This document shows, piece by piece, positions 54,030-63,030 of a DNA stretch of 64,000 bases. The DNA is from JAUUZQ01 sp964538375. GTDB lineage: Bacteria > Bacteroidota > Bacteroidia > Bacteroidales > GCA-2748055. Numbering within the stretch: the stretch's first letter is position 1; each line of letters begins with the position of its first letter. The stretch is taken from NCBI GenBank assembly GCA_964538375.1, contig CAZIFQ010000009.1, positions 1 through 64,000 on the forward strand. The letters are read 5' to 3'. The notes under the pieces were generated by a model that ran no database searches, was not told the DNA's origin, and saw nothing but the letters and a program-made list of their open reading frames with translations. Both the position numbers and the translations under genes were made by a program.

Positions 54030-57000
54030 TTATTTATATTCCTCCCAATAATTGTCCCCGGGTTCAACTGGTGAAACGAAAAATTCAAAATGCATGGATT
54101 TCGCCGGTATGCTGTATTTTGCATGTGTCTTTGCTCCCCATGAATCATCTCCACCTACACCTTTTTGCTTATGATTCAATGTAAGATAAATCTCATCGCT
54201 CTTCACCATGTCGGTAATATGCCTGGTATTTTCACTTTGACGTGAGAGTGTCTCTTTGCTGTAGTTCAGTGCAGAAAACTCAAAAACCGGCAAGCCGTGA
54301 ATCATCAATCCATACCCATCTTTATCCTTTAGAACAAGCCATCTCACATCAGTCTTGTTTCCATTCTCCTGGGGAGCAGAGTAGGGTACAAACTGCTCTT
54401 CCACCGTGCTTGTATATTGTCCAACCAGGGCTGAAGTATTTCTGTCGATATAGTTCTCGTGTGGTCCTCTCCCAAAATATTCTAAGCCAGTGTAGTCCTT
54501 CGCAATCTTCATCTCCAATCCAAAGGCAGGAAGTTCCGGATAGGCGTCATCCTTTGATGGCAAATCAAGATTCAGTGTCACTCCCAGTTCTCCCTTCTGA
54601 TTGATCACATAGGAAATATGCAACTGCGAATGTTCCGTTGGACTATCATACCTTGCTATCAGCATCTCAATGGCTGAATCGTTAAAACTATGGAATCCTC
54701 TGAATACCAGGGAATCCGGATAATCTTTCCAGAATGAACTTAGCTCGTCACCCTTATTACCAAAATCATTATCTGTAGGTGCTCTCCAGAAATTAGGAAC
54801 GGGGCCTTCGACCAACATTTCTCGCCCACTAAAACTCATGGACTCCAAATACCCTGTTTCTCCGCTGAAGAAAAAAACATTGTCACCCGCTGTAATTGTC
54901 ACACCACTGTTATCCGCAGTACTTTCAGGAAAATAATTTCCTTCCCCTATCCATTTCTTTGCCTTCTCTGATGGATCTTCTCCCTTTGAAATGGCAAATT
55001 GTGCAAATGCGATCTCATATCCTGCCGGTACAATCTTTTGTGCCGTCCGCGTTACAGCTGAGAAATTCAGAAAATATTCAGTATTCCGTTTTACCAGGTC
55101 CCTTGTCATGTCCAGATCAAAGATTCCGTTCTCTCCCGCACCAAGTTTTGGAGAACGAATAGCCCCGGATTCAACGATATTCCCATTGGAAACGATCTCC
55201 CACTTGATATCAATTCCCTCGAGTGAAATGAAGTCATATTTATTTATGATCTCGATTTTATTGCTGTAAAAAGGCACCGGTTTGAATCCGATATATTGGT
55301 ATACCTTCTTCACCTCTTTCAAAGCCGGATGTGGTGTACGATCCGGATCTACCAATCCATTCATACAAAAATTACTATCTGAAGGCACATCCGCAGGACC
55401 AAAATCGCCTCCATACGCCCAATAGCTCCTGCCATCATCCAGGGTTTTCTTTATGCCCTGGTCAACCCAATCCCAAATAAAAGCACCCTGCAGCTGATCA
55501 TGCGATTCGATGGCATCCCAGTAGTCCTGAAGGTTTCCTGTGCTATTACCCATAGAGTGTGCATACTCACACTGAATCAATGGTTTGTCCTGGATCGTCT
55601 CAGCATATGCCAACATTTCCGGTATGCTGGAGTACATCGGACAGAATATGTCGGTGTTTCTTCCCCCCTCTGCTCGCTCGTAATGTACCGGGCGACTTTG
55701 ATCTTTGCTCTTGATCCAGTCGTAGGTAGCATCAAAACAGATACCATCACCGGCTTCATTACCCAACGACCAGATAATAACTGATGGATGGTTCTTATCC
55801 CTCTCCACCATCCTGATGGTACGATCGAGATGAGATTTAACAAAACGTGAATCATTGCCCAGTGTTTTATCCGGCGCATATCCCATGCCATGGGATTCAA
55901 TATTTGCTTCATCAATTACATAAATTCCATATTCATCACACAACTCATACCAATGAGGATCATTAGGGTAGTGAGATGTTCTTACTGCGTTGATGTTATT
56001 CAACTTCATCAATTTAATATCCTCTAGCATAGATTCCACGCTCACAACGTGTCCCTCAATCGGATCATGCTCATGTCTGTTCACACCCTTCAGGAGAATC
56101 GGCTTACCATTAACTTGTAGTTGACCATACCTGATTTCTGATGTTCGGAATCCAATCTTTGAAGATACCGTCTCAAGTAACTGACCGTTTGAGTCTGTCA
56201 GCGTAATCAGCAGGGTATACAAATTGGGTGCCTCAGCACTCCATCGATCAACTGCTTCAAAAACCGAATAGAAGTTTACCGGGACTGTTTTACCCGGTTT
56301 TACGTTTATTGCCTGCTTATCTTCCCACATACTTTCATGACTGACATTGTCAAACAGCTTCGCCTCAACATTGACTAATTCATCTGTAATGTTTCCTATT
56401 CCACCAATCCATACATCAAGATCCAGCTGCCCATCCCTGTAATTATTTACAAGTGAAGATTTGCAGAAGTAATCCCTGACTTGAACCCCTGGTCTCGCTT
56501 CGAGATACACATCTCTCTCAATACCACTTATTCTCCAAAAGTCCTGGCACTCCAGCCATGAACCATCTGACCAGCGATATACCTCAACAGCGAGCATATT
56601 TTTTCCCGTTTTGATATATTTACTAATGTTGAATTCAGCGGGTGTTTTACTGCCCTGGCTATACCCCACTTTCTCTCCGTTTACCCATAAATAAAAAGCA
56701 GATTTCACGGCCCCAAAATGGATGAACACCTGTTTGTCTATCCATGCTTTAGGAATGGAAAAATTCCTCCTGAAACTTCCCACCGGATTATGATCTGCCG
56801 GGACTAGTGGTGGAACTGGATTATTTGTCCATTCATAGGGAATATTCACATATATAGGAACACCAAACCCTTTCAACTCCCAATTGGATGGTACTTTAAT
56901 GTTATCCCATTTTTTTACACTATACGAGTATTTATAGAAATCTGAAGGACGGTTAGCCGGATTATCTGAATACCTGAATTTCCATGTTCCATTGAGAGAT

Positions 57001-57191
57001 ACAAAATTATTCGATCCGGACTCATCTCCCTTCATGGCCAATTCTTCGTTTTCATAAGAAAAACTTGTGGAATGAGGATTTTCCCTGTTTACCTGGACAA
57101 CATCTGTGTCCTGCCATTCGGGTAAGTGCTGTGCCATCACCTGGAAAAACAAAAGTGAGACTAGCACACTGAATATTTGTCTGTAGTTCAT
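54030..57191 (-). CDS. LacZ-type GH2 beta-galactosidase, exported
   Basis: A predicted 1053-residue beta-galactosidase. I place the start at the ATG at 57191, which begins a signal peptide (MNYRQIFSVLVSLLFFQVMA); the open frame upstream is not signal-like. The domains follow LacZ order: sugar-binding (about 35-235), Ig-like, TIM barrel with acid/base Glu in IIWSLGNEAGDG (about E479) and nucleophile in LIQCEYAHSMGN (about E542), a second Ig-like domain, and the C-terminal beta-sandwich of the long chain (FWRAPTDNDFGNKG ... GLEYFGRGPHENYIDR). All LacZ hallmarks are present. It would release terminal galactose in the periplasm and is 83 nt downstream of the sugar kinase gene. Confidence 0.95.
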   Translation of the reverse strand: MNYRQIFSVLVSLLFFQVMAQHLPEWQDTDVVQVNRENPHSTSFSYENEELAMKGDESGSNNFVSLNGTWKFRYSDNPANRPSDFYKYSYSVKKWDNIKVPSNWELKGFGVPIYVNIPYEWTNNPVPPLVPADHNPVGSFRRNFSIPKAWIDKQVFIHFGAVKSAFYLWVNGEKVGYSQGSKTPAEFNISKYIKTGKNMLAVEVYRWSDGSWLECQDFWRISGIERDVYLEARPGVQVRDYFCKSSLVNNYRDGQLDLDVWIGGIGNITDELVNVEAKLFDNVSHESMWEDKQAINVKPGKTVPVNFYSVFEAVDRWSAEAPNLYTLLITLTDSNGQLLETVSSKIGFRTSEIRYGQLQVNGKPILLKGVNRHEHDPIEGHVVSVESMLEDIKLMKLNNINAVRTSHYPNDPHWYELCDEYGIYVIDEANIESHGMGYAPDKTLGNDSRFVKSHLDRTIRMVERDKNHPSVIIWSLGNEAGDGICFDATYDWIKSKDQSRPVHYERAEGGRNTDIFCPMYSSIPEMLAYAETIQDKPLIQCEYAHSMGNSTGNLQDYWDAIESHDQLQGAFIWDWVDQGIKKTLDDGRSYWAYGGDFGPADVPSDSNFCMNGLVDPDRTPHPALKEVKKVYQYIGFKPVPFYSNKIEIINKYDFISLEGIDIKWEIVSNGNIVESGAIRSPKLGAGENGIFDLDMTRDLVKRNTEYFLNFSAVTRTAQKIVPAGYEIAFAQFAISKGEDPSEKAKKWIGEGNYFPESTADNSGVTITAGDNVFFFSGETGYLESMSFSGREMLVEGPVPNFWRAPTDNDFGNKGDELSSFWKDYPDSLVFRGFHSFNDSAIEMLIARYDSPTEHSQLHISYVINQKGELGVTLNLDLPSKDDAYPELPAFGLEMKIAKDYTGLEYFGRGPHENYIDRNTSALVGQYTSTVEEQFVPYSAPQENGNKTDVRWLVLKDKDGYGLMIHGLPVFEFSALNYSKETLSRQSENTRHITDMVKSDEIYLTLNHKQKGVGGDDSWGAKTHAKYSIPAKSMHFEFFVSPVEPGDNYWEEYK

Positions 57192-57274
57192 CGTTGAGGT
57201 AGTTAAATGCGCCTGTTTAGTAAAATAATAATTCCTTTTTCGAAGATAGAAAAAATGAAGGACATGAACTTCTC

Positions 57275-58348
57275 TCACATTAAGAATTCACTTTCAAGGT
57301 CTAGCTGGCACTTCATAAGTGCAAATTGGGCGCGGGCTCGCACGAAATTGTGCTCCGGATATGCAGTTTTATAATACGCATCATCGTCCAGGTAATCGCT
57401 GAGAAACCGCACTCCCTGCATGTAAGTAAATACCCCGGGAGCTCTGTGTAAGATTGAGAGTTCATCCTTAGTCAGGTAGTCCCTGGCTATAGACAAAAAG
57501 CCATTGGCAAATCCACGAAATATATCGATGTTAAATCCAATTTTGCTAATATCGGGTTCATCTTCAGGAGCTGTACTGGCGCATGTGCGCAGGGCATCTC
57601 CAAAATCGTACCAACTGTATCCCTTCATGACAGTATCAAGATCAATCATACAGGTAACTTTTCGATTCTTATTGTAGAGGATATTATTGAACTTGGTATC
57701 ATTATGGGTAATTCTCACCGGTACATCTCCATTTTCTGAAATATCATATACTTCCAATGCTGCTTCGGCCTGGTCTTTAGCTATCCTTATAAGTTTTTCC
57801 GCTTTCTTCAACCTCTCTTTTGAAGCTCTTTTAAGAGATTCTTCAAATTGATTCATCCTTCCCCTGAGATCCAGAAACTCCGGAATGGTATCTTGTATCT
57901 TCTCCGGATCCAGATCGGATAGTTGCGACTGGAACCTGGCAATGGCCACTCCTCCTTCATAGGCAACATCAGCATCTTCTGCTTGCTCAAATGCGATCTG
58001 TTCTTCAATTAAGTAAAGCATGCGCCAGTAACCCATTTCATCGTCTCCGATCCAGCTCTTCCCATCAGGAGTGTAATAAAGAACAATACCATTCTCTTTT
58101 GGATTTAAATTGGCCGCCTGGTTTTTTCTACTGATATTTTCCGTTACCAACTCCATGTTCTGCATCAACACAGGAATATCCTTAAATACAAAATGATTCA
58201 TCTTTTGCAGGATCAGCGCCGGCTCACCTTCTACCTGTTGATCAACTCGATAGGTGTCGTGGATATGTCCAGATCCAAAAGCGCTAACCTGGCATTCTTC
58301 AGAATTGATGCCAAATGACTCAAGAACTTTATGTACAATAGGTTCCAT
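57275..58348 (-). CDS. APH-fold sugar (N-acetylhexosamine-type) kinase
   Basis: A 357-residue cytosolic kinase of the aminoglycoside-phosphotransferase fold. It has GSGHIHDTYRV in the nucleotide loop, the catalytic ITHNDTKFNNILYN (about 217-230, Brenner motif with Asp and Asn) and the metal motif CMIDLDTV (about 236-243). Members next to a nucleotidyltransferase are typically anomeric sugar kinases such as N-acetylhexosamine 1-kinase (NahK). The start codon is 3 nt after the nucleotidyltransferase stop, so the two are translationally linked and probably act in sequence to phosphorylate and then activate a sugar. The exact sugar is unproven. Confidence 0.85.
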   Translation of the reverse strand: MEPIVHKVLESFGINSEECQVSAFGSGHIHDTYRVDQQVEGEPALILQKMNHFVFKDIPVLMQNMELVTENISRKNQAANLNPKENGIVLYYTPDGKSWIGDDEMGYWRMLYLIEEQIAFEQAEDADVAYEGGVAIARFQSQLSDLDPEKIQDTIPEFLDLRGRMNQFEESLKRASKERLKKAEKLIRIAKDQAEAALEVYDISENGDVPVRITHNDTKFNNILYNKNRKVTCMIDLDTVMKGYSWYDFGDALRTCASTAPEDEPDISKIGFNIDIFRGFANGFLSIARDYLTKDELSILHRAPGVFTYMQGVRFLSDYLDDDAYYKTAYPEHNFVRARAQFALMKCQLDLESEFLM

Positions 58349-58351
58349 TTT

Positions 58352-59248
58352 TTAGCTCCAGAGTGGAGAAGGATAAGTTCCGTCTTCAACAAGCTTGTTC
58401 ACCATTGACAGCACTCCTGGTCTGTCTGCCTGGTATGTCACCCCAAACCATGATTCCGGAGTACCCAGTACGTAAAAGCTGCTCTCCCCTGCCTTGATCA
58501 ATATATCGGCCACATAGGGAATAAAAAACTCTGCTTTGGCGCTGTTGATATTTTCTTTGATATATATTTCGAATTGAGCATCCATTTGATCAAATATATC
58601 CGGCATAAAACCAAAAAGATTCATGGATACTTTAACATCCGGAAAAAGGGTATGTCTTGATCCATCCTCATCTTCATAATAGATTTCCTCCTTGCTGAAT
58701 ATCTTTGTTCGCTCCACAATTTTTGTGAGCATTCCCTCTCCGTCCACTTCACAAACACCACGAGCAACAGAGCCGTGTTCAGTAACAGTCTTTGAAAGTG
58801 TGAAACCAACCATCGCATATTTACCCGCTCTACTGCTAACCAAAAAATCATGCATTACGCGGTATGATTCTCTTCCGTAGAAATCATCTGCATTGATCAC
58901 TGCAAAGGGTTCCTTAATTACATCTTTGGCCATCATCACAGCATGGGCTGTCCCCCATGGTTTCTTGCGTTCCCCGGGAACTGTAAATCCTGCCGGAACA
59001 TTTTTGACATCCTGTATCACATATTCCACTTCCAGGTCAGCAGGAAATTTCTTCAGGTAACTTTCTGCAAAATCCTTCTCCATTGCGGGAGATATTACAA
59101 ATACAATTTTCCCAAAACCCGCCCTCAGGGCGTCGTAAATGGAATAATCGGTGATTGTTTCTCCTGATGGTCCAAACTGGTCTGTCTGCTTATTACCTCC
59201 GTATCTGCTTCCCATTCCGGCTGCCAAAATTAAAAGGGTTGGTTTCAT
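58352..59248 (-). CDS. Sugar-1-phosphate nucleotidyltransferase
   Basis: A 298-residue cytosolic enzyme of the NTP_transferase fold. The N-terminal signature TLLILAAGMGSRYGGNKQ (about 4-21) binds the nucleotide triphosphate, the FAVINADDFYG segment (about 114-124) supplies the metal-binding Asp, and WGTAHAVMMA is the base- and sugar-binding region. It makes a nucleotide-sugar from a sugar 1-phosphate. With the kinase directly downstream (3-nt gap), the pair resembles the NahK-plus-uridylyltransferase salvage route for N-acetylhexosamines or galactose. It is the first gene of the minus-strand run. Confidence 0.9.
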   Translation of the reverse strand: MKPTLLILAAGMGSRYGGNKQTDQFGPSGETITDYSIYDALRAGFGKIVFVISPAMEKDFAESYLKKFPADLEVEYVIQDVKNVPAGFTVPGERKKPWGTAHAVMMAKDVIKEPFAVINADDFYGRESYRVMHDFLVSSRAGKYAMVGFTLSKTVTEHGSVARGVCEVDGEGMLTKIVERTKIFSKEEIYYEDEDGSRHTLFPDVKVSMNLFGFMPDIFDQMDAQFEIYIKENINSAKAEFFIPYVADILIKAGESSFYVLGTPESWFGVTYQADRPGVLSMVNKLVEDGTYPSPLWS

Positions 59249-59270
59249 GTTTGATTTTATAAGTTCAAGG

Positions 59271-59278
59271 CAAAATTA
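59271..59278 (-). promoter_or_regulatory. Candidate -7 element TAATTTTG
   Basis: On the minus strand, TAATTTTG (59278-59271) is an exact TAnnTTTG match, 22 nt before the ATG of the nucleotidyltransferase. The -33 region is only TTTT about 19 nt upstream. It probably drives the sugar-salvage run. Confidence 0.42.
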
Positions 59279-59312
59279 ATTATTATAATAAATTTTAAAA
59301 ATCGAAATCTTA

Positions 59313-59334
59313 GAAACGCGATTTATCGCGTCTC
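59313..59334. repeat. Dispersed palindromic repeat, family A, copy 3
   Basis: A near-perfect 22-nt palindrome with core ACGCGATTTATCGCGT, one mismatch at the outer arm. It is followed by CAATATCA, as in the 38-kb copy, so the repeated unit is longer than the palindrome. It lies in the divergent region between the nucleotidyltransferase and TtcA-like genes. Confidence 0.75.
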
Positions 59335-59518
59335 AATATCATGATAATAATTTCGGTATTTGATATTAAACGTATTGATATTTGCTGTTTCACTAAAAAA
59401 TGTGATTAATTTTATATCTCTTTGCAACTAATAAATACTGGGCATTCGGCACTGCATACTGGGCGCTGCCCACCATGTACTCAAAACTTTGAAGCAAGAT
59501 ATAATTTGCAATATCAAA

Positions 59519-60274
59519 ATGAACGAAGCTGAAAAGAAGAAAACTACTGAGAAGATTTTTAAAAAAATCTGTCGCAAGACCGGGGTGATACTTCGTGACC
59601 ATGATATGGTGAAAGAAGGTGACCATATACTTATTGGTTTGTCAGGTGGTAAAGATTCCATGATTCTTGCAGAAGCGATGGCGGAAAGAAAGAGGGCTCT
59701 TCCTTTTGACTTCAAGGTCTCAGCTGCGCATATTGATATTACTAATGTTGGATACAAGTCAGATCAGAAAGAACTGGAAAGCTTCTGTAAGGCGCTGGAT
59801 ATAGATTTTATCTACAAGTCATCAGAGATTGAGATTGATGAAGAAAGCAAGAAAGCTGTCTGCTTTACTTGTTCATGGAACAGGAGAAAGATGCTGTTTC
59901 ACCTGGCCAGGGAATTGGGCTGCAACAAGCTGGCCCTGGGTCATCACAGGTACGATGCCGTGGAGACCATGTTAATGAATATGATCTACCATGGATCAAT
60001 TAGCTCCATTCCATATAAACTAAGCATGTTTGATGGGGAGTTAATTCTTATACGACCGTTGCTCGACCTTGATGAAAACCTACTGGAAGAATATGCAAAG
60101 CTGCGATCTTATGGCTTTGAAAAAGCAGAATGTCCATATGAATCCAAAAACAAAAGGGACAAGGTCAGGAAATTGATAAAGGAAATTGAAAAACTACACG
60201 GCAAGGGAACGTATAATATATTTCATTCGATGGATAAGATCTTTGAAGAATATTTACCTGGTAAAAAGCACTGA
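59519..60274 (+). CDS. ttcA: TtcA-like PP-loop ATPase (probable tRNA thiolation enzyme)
   Basis: A 251-residue (from ATG 59519) cytosolic enzyme of the TtcA/TtuA group, which activates tRNA by adenylation for sulfur insertion (2-thiocytidine at position 32 in the TtcA case). The PP-loop is IGLSGGKDSMILA (about 39-51). A CxxC pair lies in VCFTCSWNRRKML, expected to hold the Fe-S cluster, and LALGHHRYDAVETMLMNMIY followed by LIRPLLDLDE is the TtcA C-terminal core. A later Cys is in KAECPYES. An upstream in-frame ATG at 59489 is possible, but a TATAATTTG promoter-like stretch overlaps it, favouring 59519. Its specificity versus TtuA-type U54 enzymes is not certain. Confidence 0.87.
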   Translation: MNEAEKKKTTEKIFKKICRKTGVILRDHDMVKEGDHILIGLSGGKDSMILAEAMAERKRALPFDFKVSAAHIDITNVGYKSDQKELESFCKALDIDFIYKSSEIEIDEESKKAVCFTCSWNRRKMLFHLARELGCNKLALGHHRYDAVETMLMNMIYHGSISSIPYKLSMFDGELILIRPLLDLDENLLEEYAKLRSYGFEKAECPYESKNKRDKVRKLIKEIEKLHGKGTYNIFHSMDKIFEEYLPGKKH

Positions 60275-60316
60275 TCACCCGGCACCGGGCACGAAATACT
60301 ACTCACTGCTCACTCT

Positions 60317-61498
60317 CTACCTCCTGTCAAACTTTTCCATCTCCCTTTTTGCCATCTCTTGTTTGAGAATCTTAATGCGGCGATCGTTGCTGACACCGGT
60401 ATAGCTGGCTATTATCTCAGCAGGTATATCAAGGTTCAAAGCATTCATAATAAAGGTCAGAATGCCAACTCCCGCGGTAATTGAATCTGATTTTTTACCT
60501 AATCCTGACTCCCGGGCTATCATCCGGGTATATTTATTCAAGGTCACCATGCTCATTACCGGCAGGGCAGCATTGTTTCGATAATACTTGTTTTCGTACT
60601 TTGTTACGATCTGCTTAGCAAAATTATTCAGGGGAACGATTCTCGTTTTTGCAGACTGCCTGTTTATAATAATCCGATTCTCAAACACGTGTTCCTTTTT
60701 CAATGTCTGCAATTCGCTGAAACGAATTCCCGTAAAACAAATGAAGCAGAAAATATCTCTTGCTCTTTGCTGTTTTGGTTCCTCAAGAGACAAGTTGAAT
60801 ATACGCAGCAATTCTTCCCATTCCAGAAAAACTTCGTGTTCTTTAGACAAGCTATTAACAGGATCATCCTTTAACTCCTTGTAGAAATTTTTGTAGTCAG
60901 TAAAAATATTGTAACGCTGTTTTGTGGCCCAGTTCAGGAACCACACAATAGTATTCACTGCCTTAAGAGTGGTTGATTCACTATTGCCTCTTTCCTTATA
61001 GAAATTTTTGAATTTTTCCAGGAATTTCGCATCCATTTGCCTGAAATCTAATTCCAGACTATATTCAGCTTCAAATTCTTTCAGATGCTTATATATCGTT
61101 CTTACTTTGCTGTAAGTGGCTTTGCTCCAGCGTAAGCTGCCATCTTCCATGAAGAGGAAGAACACATCAAAGTAGCCCCTTGAAAACTGGGGTTTCAGTT
61201 GCTTATATGCCTCCCTGAAAGAAGCAAGATCCGGATTATCCATATGACTGATGGATTGCCATGCGGCTATAGCTGTTTGCCTCATATTTTCAAGCCATGA
61301 ATTCAGCACCCTGGCATCCGGATACTCGGCTCTCACTTTTTGTCCTTCGGCATCCCACCAATGCACGTCAATTTTCTTCCCGCTGGAGATCAACGCTCTT
61401 TTCCCATGAAAGGACACAGTCATAAAAATGGGCCGGTCTCCCATGAGTAGCAGCCCATCCTCCCCTTTTCTCTTTTCTATGTAAAACCTGGTTCGCAT
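60317..61498 (-). CDS. Tyrosine-recombinase homologue lacking the C-terminal catalytic residues
   Basis: A 393-residue protein with the Bacteroidota integrase layout: Arm-like N-domain (about 1-65), SAM-like core-binding domain (about 88-200), and a catalytic-fold domain (about 220-380). The first catalytic Arg is present in CFTGIRFSELQTL (Arg259), and so is the beta-hairpin Lys in QSAKTRIVPL (Lys284). But the HxxR box, expected around 343-346, reads GVGI (in SITAGVGILTF); the next His or Trp is Val369 (in YTGVS); and no Tyr occurs after residue 366, so the nucleophile is missing. The frame is intact and full length. It is probably inactive for recombination and may act as a DNA-binding protein. 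No neighbouring mobile-element genes or att-like repeats are seen. Confidence 0.85.
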   Translation of the reverse strand: MRTRFYIEKRKGEDGLLLMGDRPIFMTVSFHGKRALISSGKKIDVHWWDAEGQKVRAEYPDARVLNSWLENMRQTAIAAWQSISHMDNPDLASFREAYKQLKPQFSRGYFDVFFLFMEDGSLRWSKATYSKVRTIYKHLKEFEAEYSLELDFRQMDAKFLEKFKNFYKERGNSESTTLKAVNTIVWFLNWATKQRYNIFTDYKNFYKELKDDPVNSLSKEHEVFLEWEELLRIFNLSLEEPKQQRARDIFCFICFTGIRFSELQTLKKEHVFENRIIINRQSAKTRIVPLNNFAKQIVTKYENKYYRNNAALPVMSMVTLNKYTRMIARESGLGKKSDSITAGVGILTFIMNALNLDIPAEIIASYTGVSNDRRIKILKQEMAKREMEKFDRR

Positions 61499-61650
61499 TA
61501 CATACGAATTTACAATATTATATTATTATTAAAAAGCTAATTATTAACATATTTTACGGAGTTAAATACTCCATATTTGTATGAAGCATGAATAGAAGGA
61601 GAGAAATGGAAAGAAGGAGAGAAGTCCACTACGTTCGTGTGAGAATTCCC

Positions 61651-61658
61651 TATCTTTG
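61651..61658 (+). promoter_or_regulatory. Candidate -7 element TATCTTTG close to the mnmD start
   Basis: An exact TAnnTTTG match only 4 nt before the ATG at 61663. If used, transcription would begin at or just before the start codon, producing a leaderless or nearly leaderless mRNA. It also argues against the upstream in-frame ATG at 61588 being the true start. Confidence 0.4.
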
Positions 61659-61662
61659 TCTC

Positions 61663-62352
61663 ATGATACGCAGCATCAGGCAAACTGAAGATGGATCCAG
61701 CACAATATACGTGGAAGAATTGAATGAGCATTATCATTCCACTCATGGCGCCATTGCTGAATCGAAACACATCTTTATCGATACTGCGTTTAATTTCTGT
61801 GAGAAAAAGGAATTGCGCGTATTAGAAATTGGATTTGGAACGGGTCTGAATGCTTTTTTGACCTGTCTTGAAGCCACAAATCAAAATCGCAGGGTTCATT
61901 ACCATGCCATTGAAAAGTATCCGCTGACCCTGGATGAAGCCATGCTTTTAAATTATGATGCCCTGCTTGAGAATCAGGGTATATCGATCCTTGATTTTCA
62001 TCGTACGCCTTGGGAAGAGAGCAGTCGTATCGTCCCTTCTTTCATTCTTCACAAGGAAAAATCTGATTTACTGGAAATGAAGGCAGTAGGTCCCTTTGAT
62101 GTCATTTACTTTGATGCTTTTGCACCGGATGTTCAGCCGGAATTATGGAGTGCCGAAGTATTTGAAAATATCGCAAAACTAACTGCACCGGAAGGCATTC
62201 TTACTACCTATTCAGTAAAAGGAGATGTAAAAAGAGCGCTTAGAACTGCAGGATTCATTGTAAAAAGAATACCGGGACCGAAAGGTAAAAGGCAGATATT
62301 GAGAGCGATAAAAAGTCTAAATACAAACTCCCAAATATATAAGCAATATTAA
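61663..62352 (+). CDS. mnmD: tRNA U34 methyltransferase MnmD
   Basis: A 229-residue (from ATG 61663) SAM-dependent methyltransferase equivalent to the N-terminal half of MnmC: it methylates 5-aminomethyl-2-thiouridine at the tRNA wobble position. The start is supported by QTEDGSSTIYVEELNEHYHS, the standard family opening, and by the promoter element upstream. The SAM site is VLEIGFGTGLNAFL. Further on are FDVIYFDAFAPDVQPELWS and LTTYSVKGDVKRALRTAGF, with the C-terminal PGPKGKRQILRA. The separate enzyme without the FAD domain is usual in Bacteroidota. The TtcA-like tRNA thiolation gene is nearby but separated by the recombinase homologue. Confidence 0.94.
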   Translation: MIRSIRQTEDGSSTIYVEELNEHYHSTHGAIAESKHIFIDTAFNFCEKKELRVLEIGFGTGLNAFLTCLEATNQNRRVHYHAIEKYPLTLDEAMLLNYDALLENQGISILDFHRTPWEESSRIVPSFILHKEKSDLLEMKAVGPFDVIYFDAFAPDVQPELWSAEVFENIAKLTAPEGILTTYSVKGDVKRALRTAGFIVKRIPGPKGKRQILRAIKSLNTNSQIYKQY

Positions 62353-62433
62353 TTGCAATACATTTGGGAGTCTGGCGCTCCACATTTCTATTAATATATG
62401 AATAGATGCGTACTTCCTGCCTGGTTTCCTGCT

Positions 62434-63030
62434 CTATTTTTCTACGTCAAGTACTAATGTCTTGTAGAAATAGGCTTGCAGTGAAAATAGGATGGGTGAT
62501 GCTATAACAAGTACTATAAACTGAAGGATTACTCCAACTGCCGGAATAAGTCCAAAGAGTAACAATACGATAACTAAAACAATGACCAAAACAAATTGAG
62601 AGAAAAACATACGCCATTTATTGCCATAGGTCAGTTGGTTACTTTTTGCCAATGCATCCATAGGATTCATCTCTTTGTCCAATAACAAGAAATTGCTCAT
62701 CGACCATGCAATACTCATTACGATTCCAGGAATAATGAAGAAAAGTGCTCCTATTGAAATAGCTATACTTCTAATGCCATTTAGAATAAAAAACTCTCCC
62801 ATAAACTTTCGATACTTAGCATCGAAAATAAATGTTGGTTTAATAACATTACCCTTACTTAGCTCAATAGGAATCATAAGTATCGCAATTGTGGTTCCCA
62901 CATTGAGATAAGGGATCCAGATAGTAAGTACCCATAAGAGTACTGCTCCAATAAGCGAAATAATGTTTTTAATTCCCCAGCTAATACTTGTTTTGATTGC
63001 TGTTACTACATCAATTTTTACTACGTCCAT
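62434..63030 (-). CDS. Multi-helix membrane protein
   Basis: A 198-residue integral membrane protein with about five hydrophobic stretches (about 22-40, 46-58, 86-106, 138-158 and 163-183), including an amphipathic MDVVKIDVVTAIKTSISWGI start and a GxxxP-type turn (FFIIPGIVMSIAWSMSNFLL). It resembles the YciC/DUF975-type and glycerophosphodiester-phosphodiesterase membrane-domain group of small bacterial membrane proteins, whose function is unknown. No catalytic residues are evident. It is monocistronic and convergent with mnmD. Confidence 0.75.
   Translation of the reverse strand: MDVVKIDVVTAIKTSISWGIKNIISLIGAVLLWVLTIWIPYLNVGTTIAILMIPIELSKGNVIKPTFIFDAKYRKFMGEFFILNGIRSIAISIGALFFIIPGIVMSIAWSMSNFLLLDKEMNPMDALAKSNQLTYGNKWRMFFSQFVLVIVLVIVLLLFGLIPAVGVILQFIVLVIASPILFSLQAYFYKTLVLDVEK

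Noticed and set aside
60272..60317. Short CCCGG-CA-CCGGG hairpin as a terminator
   Set aside because: The stem is only 5 bp and no T tract follows on the plus strand.
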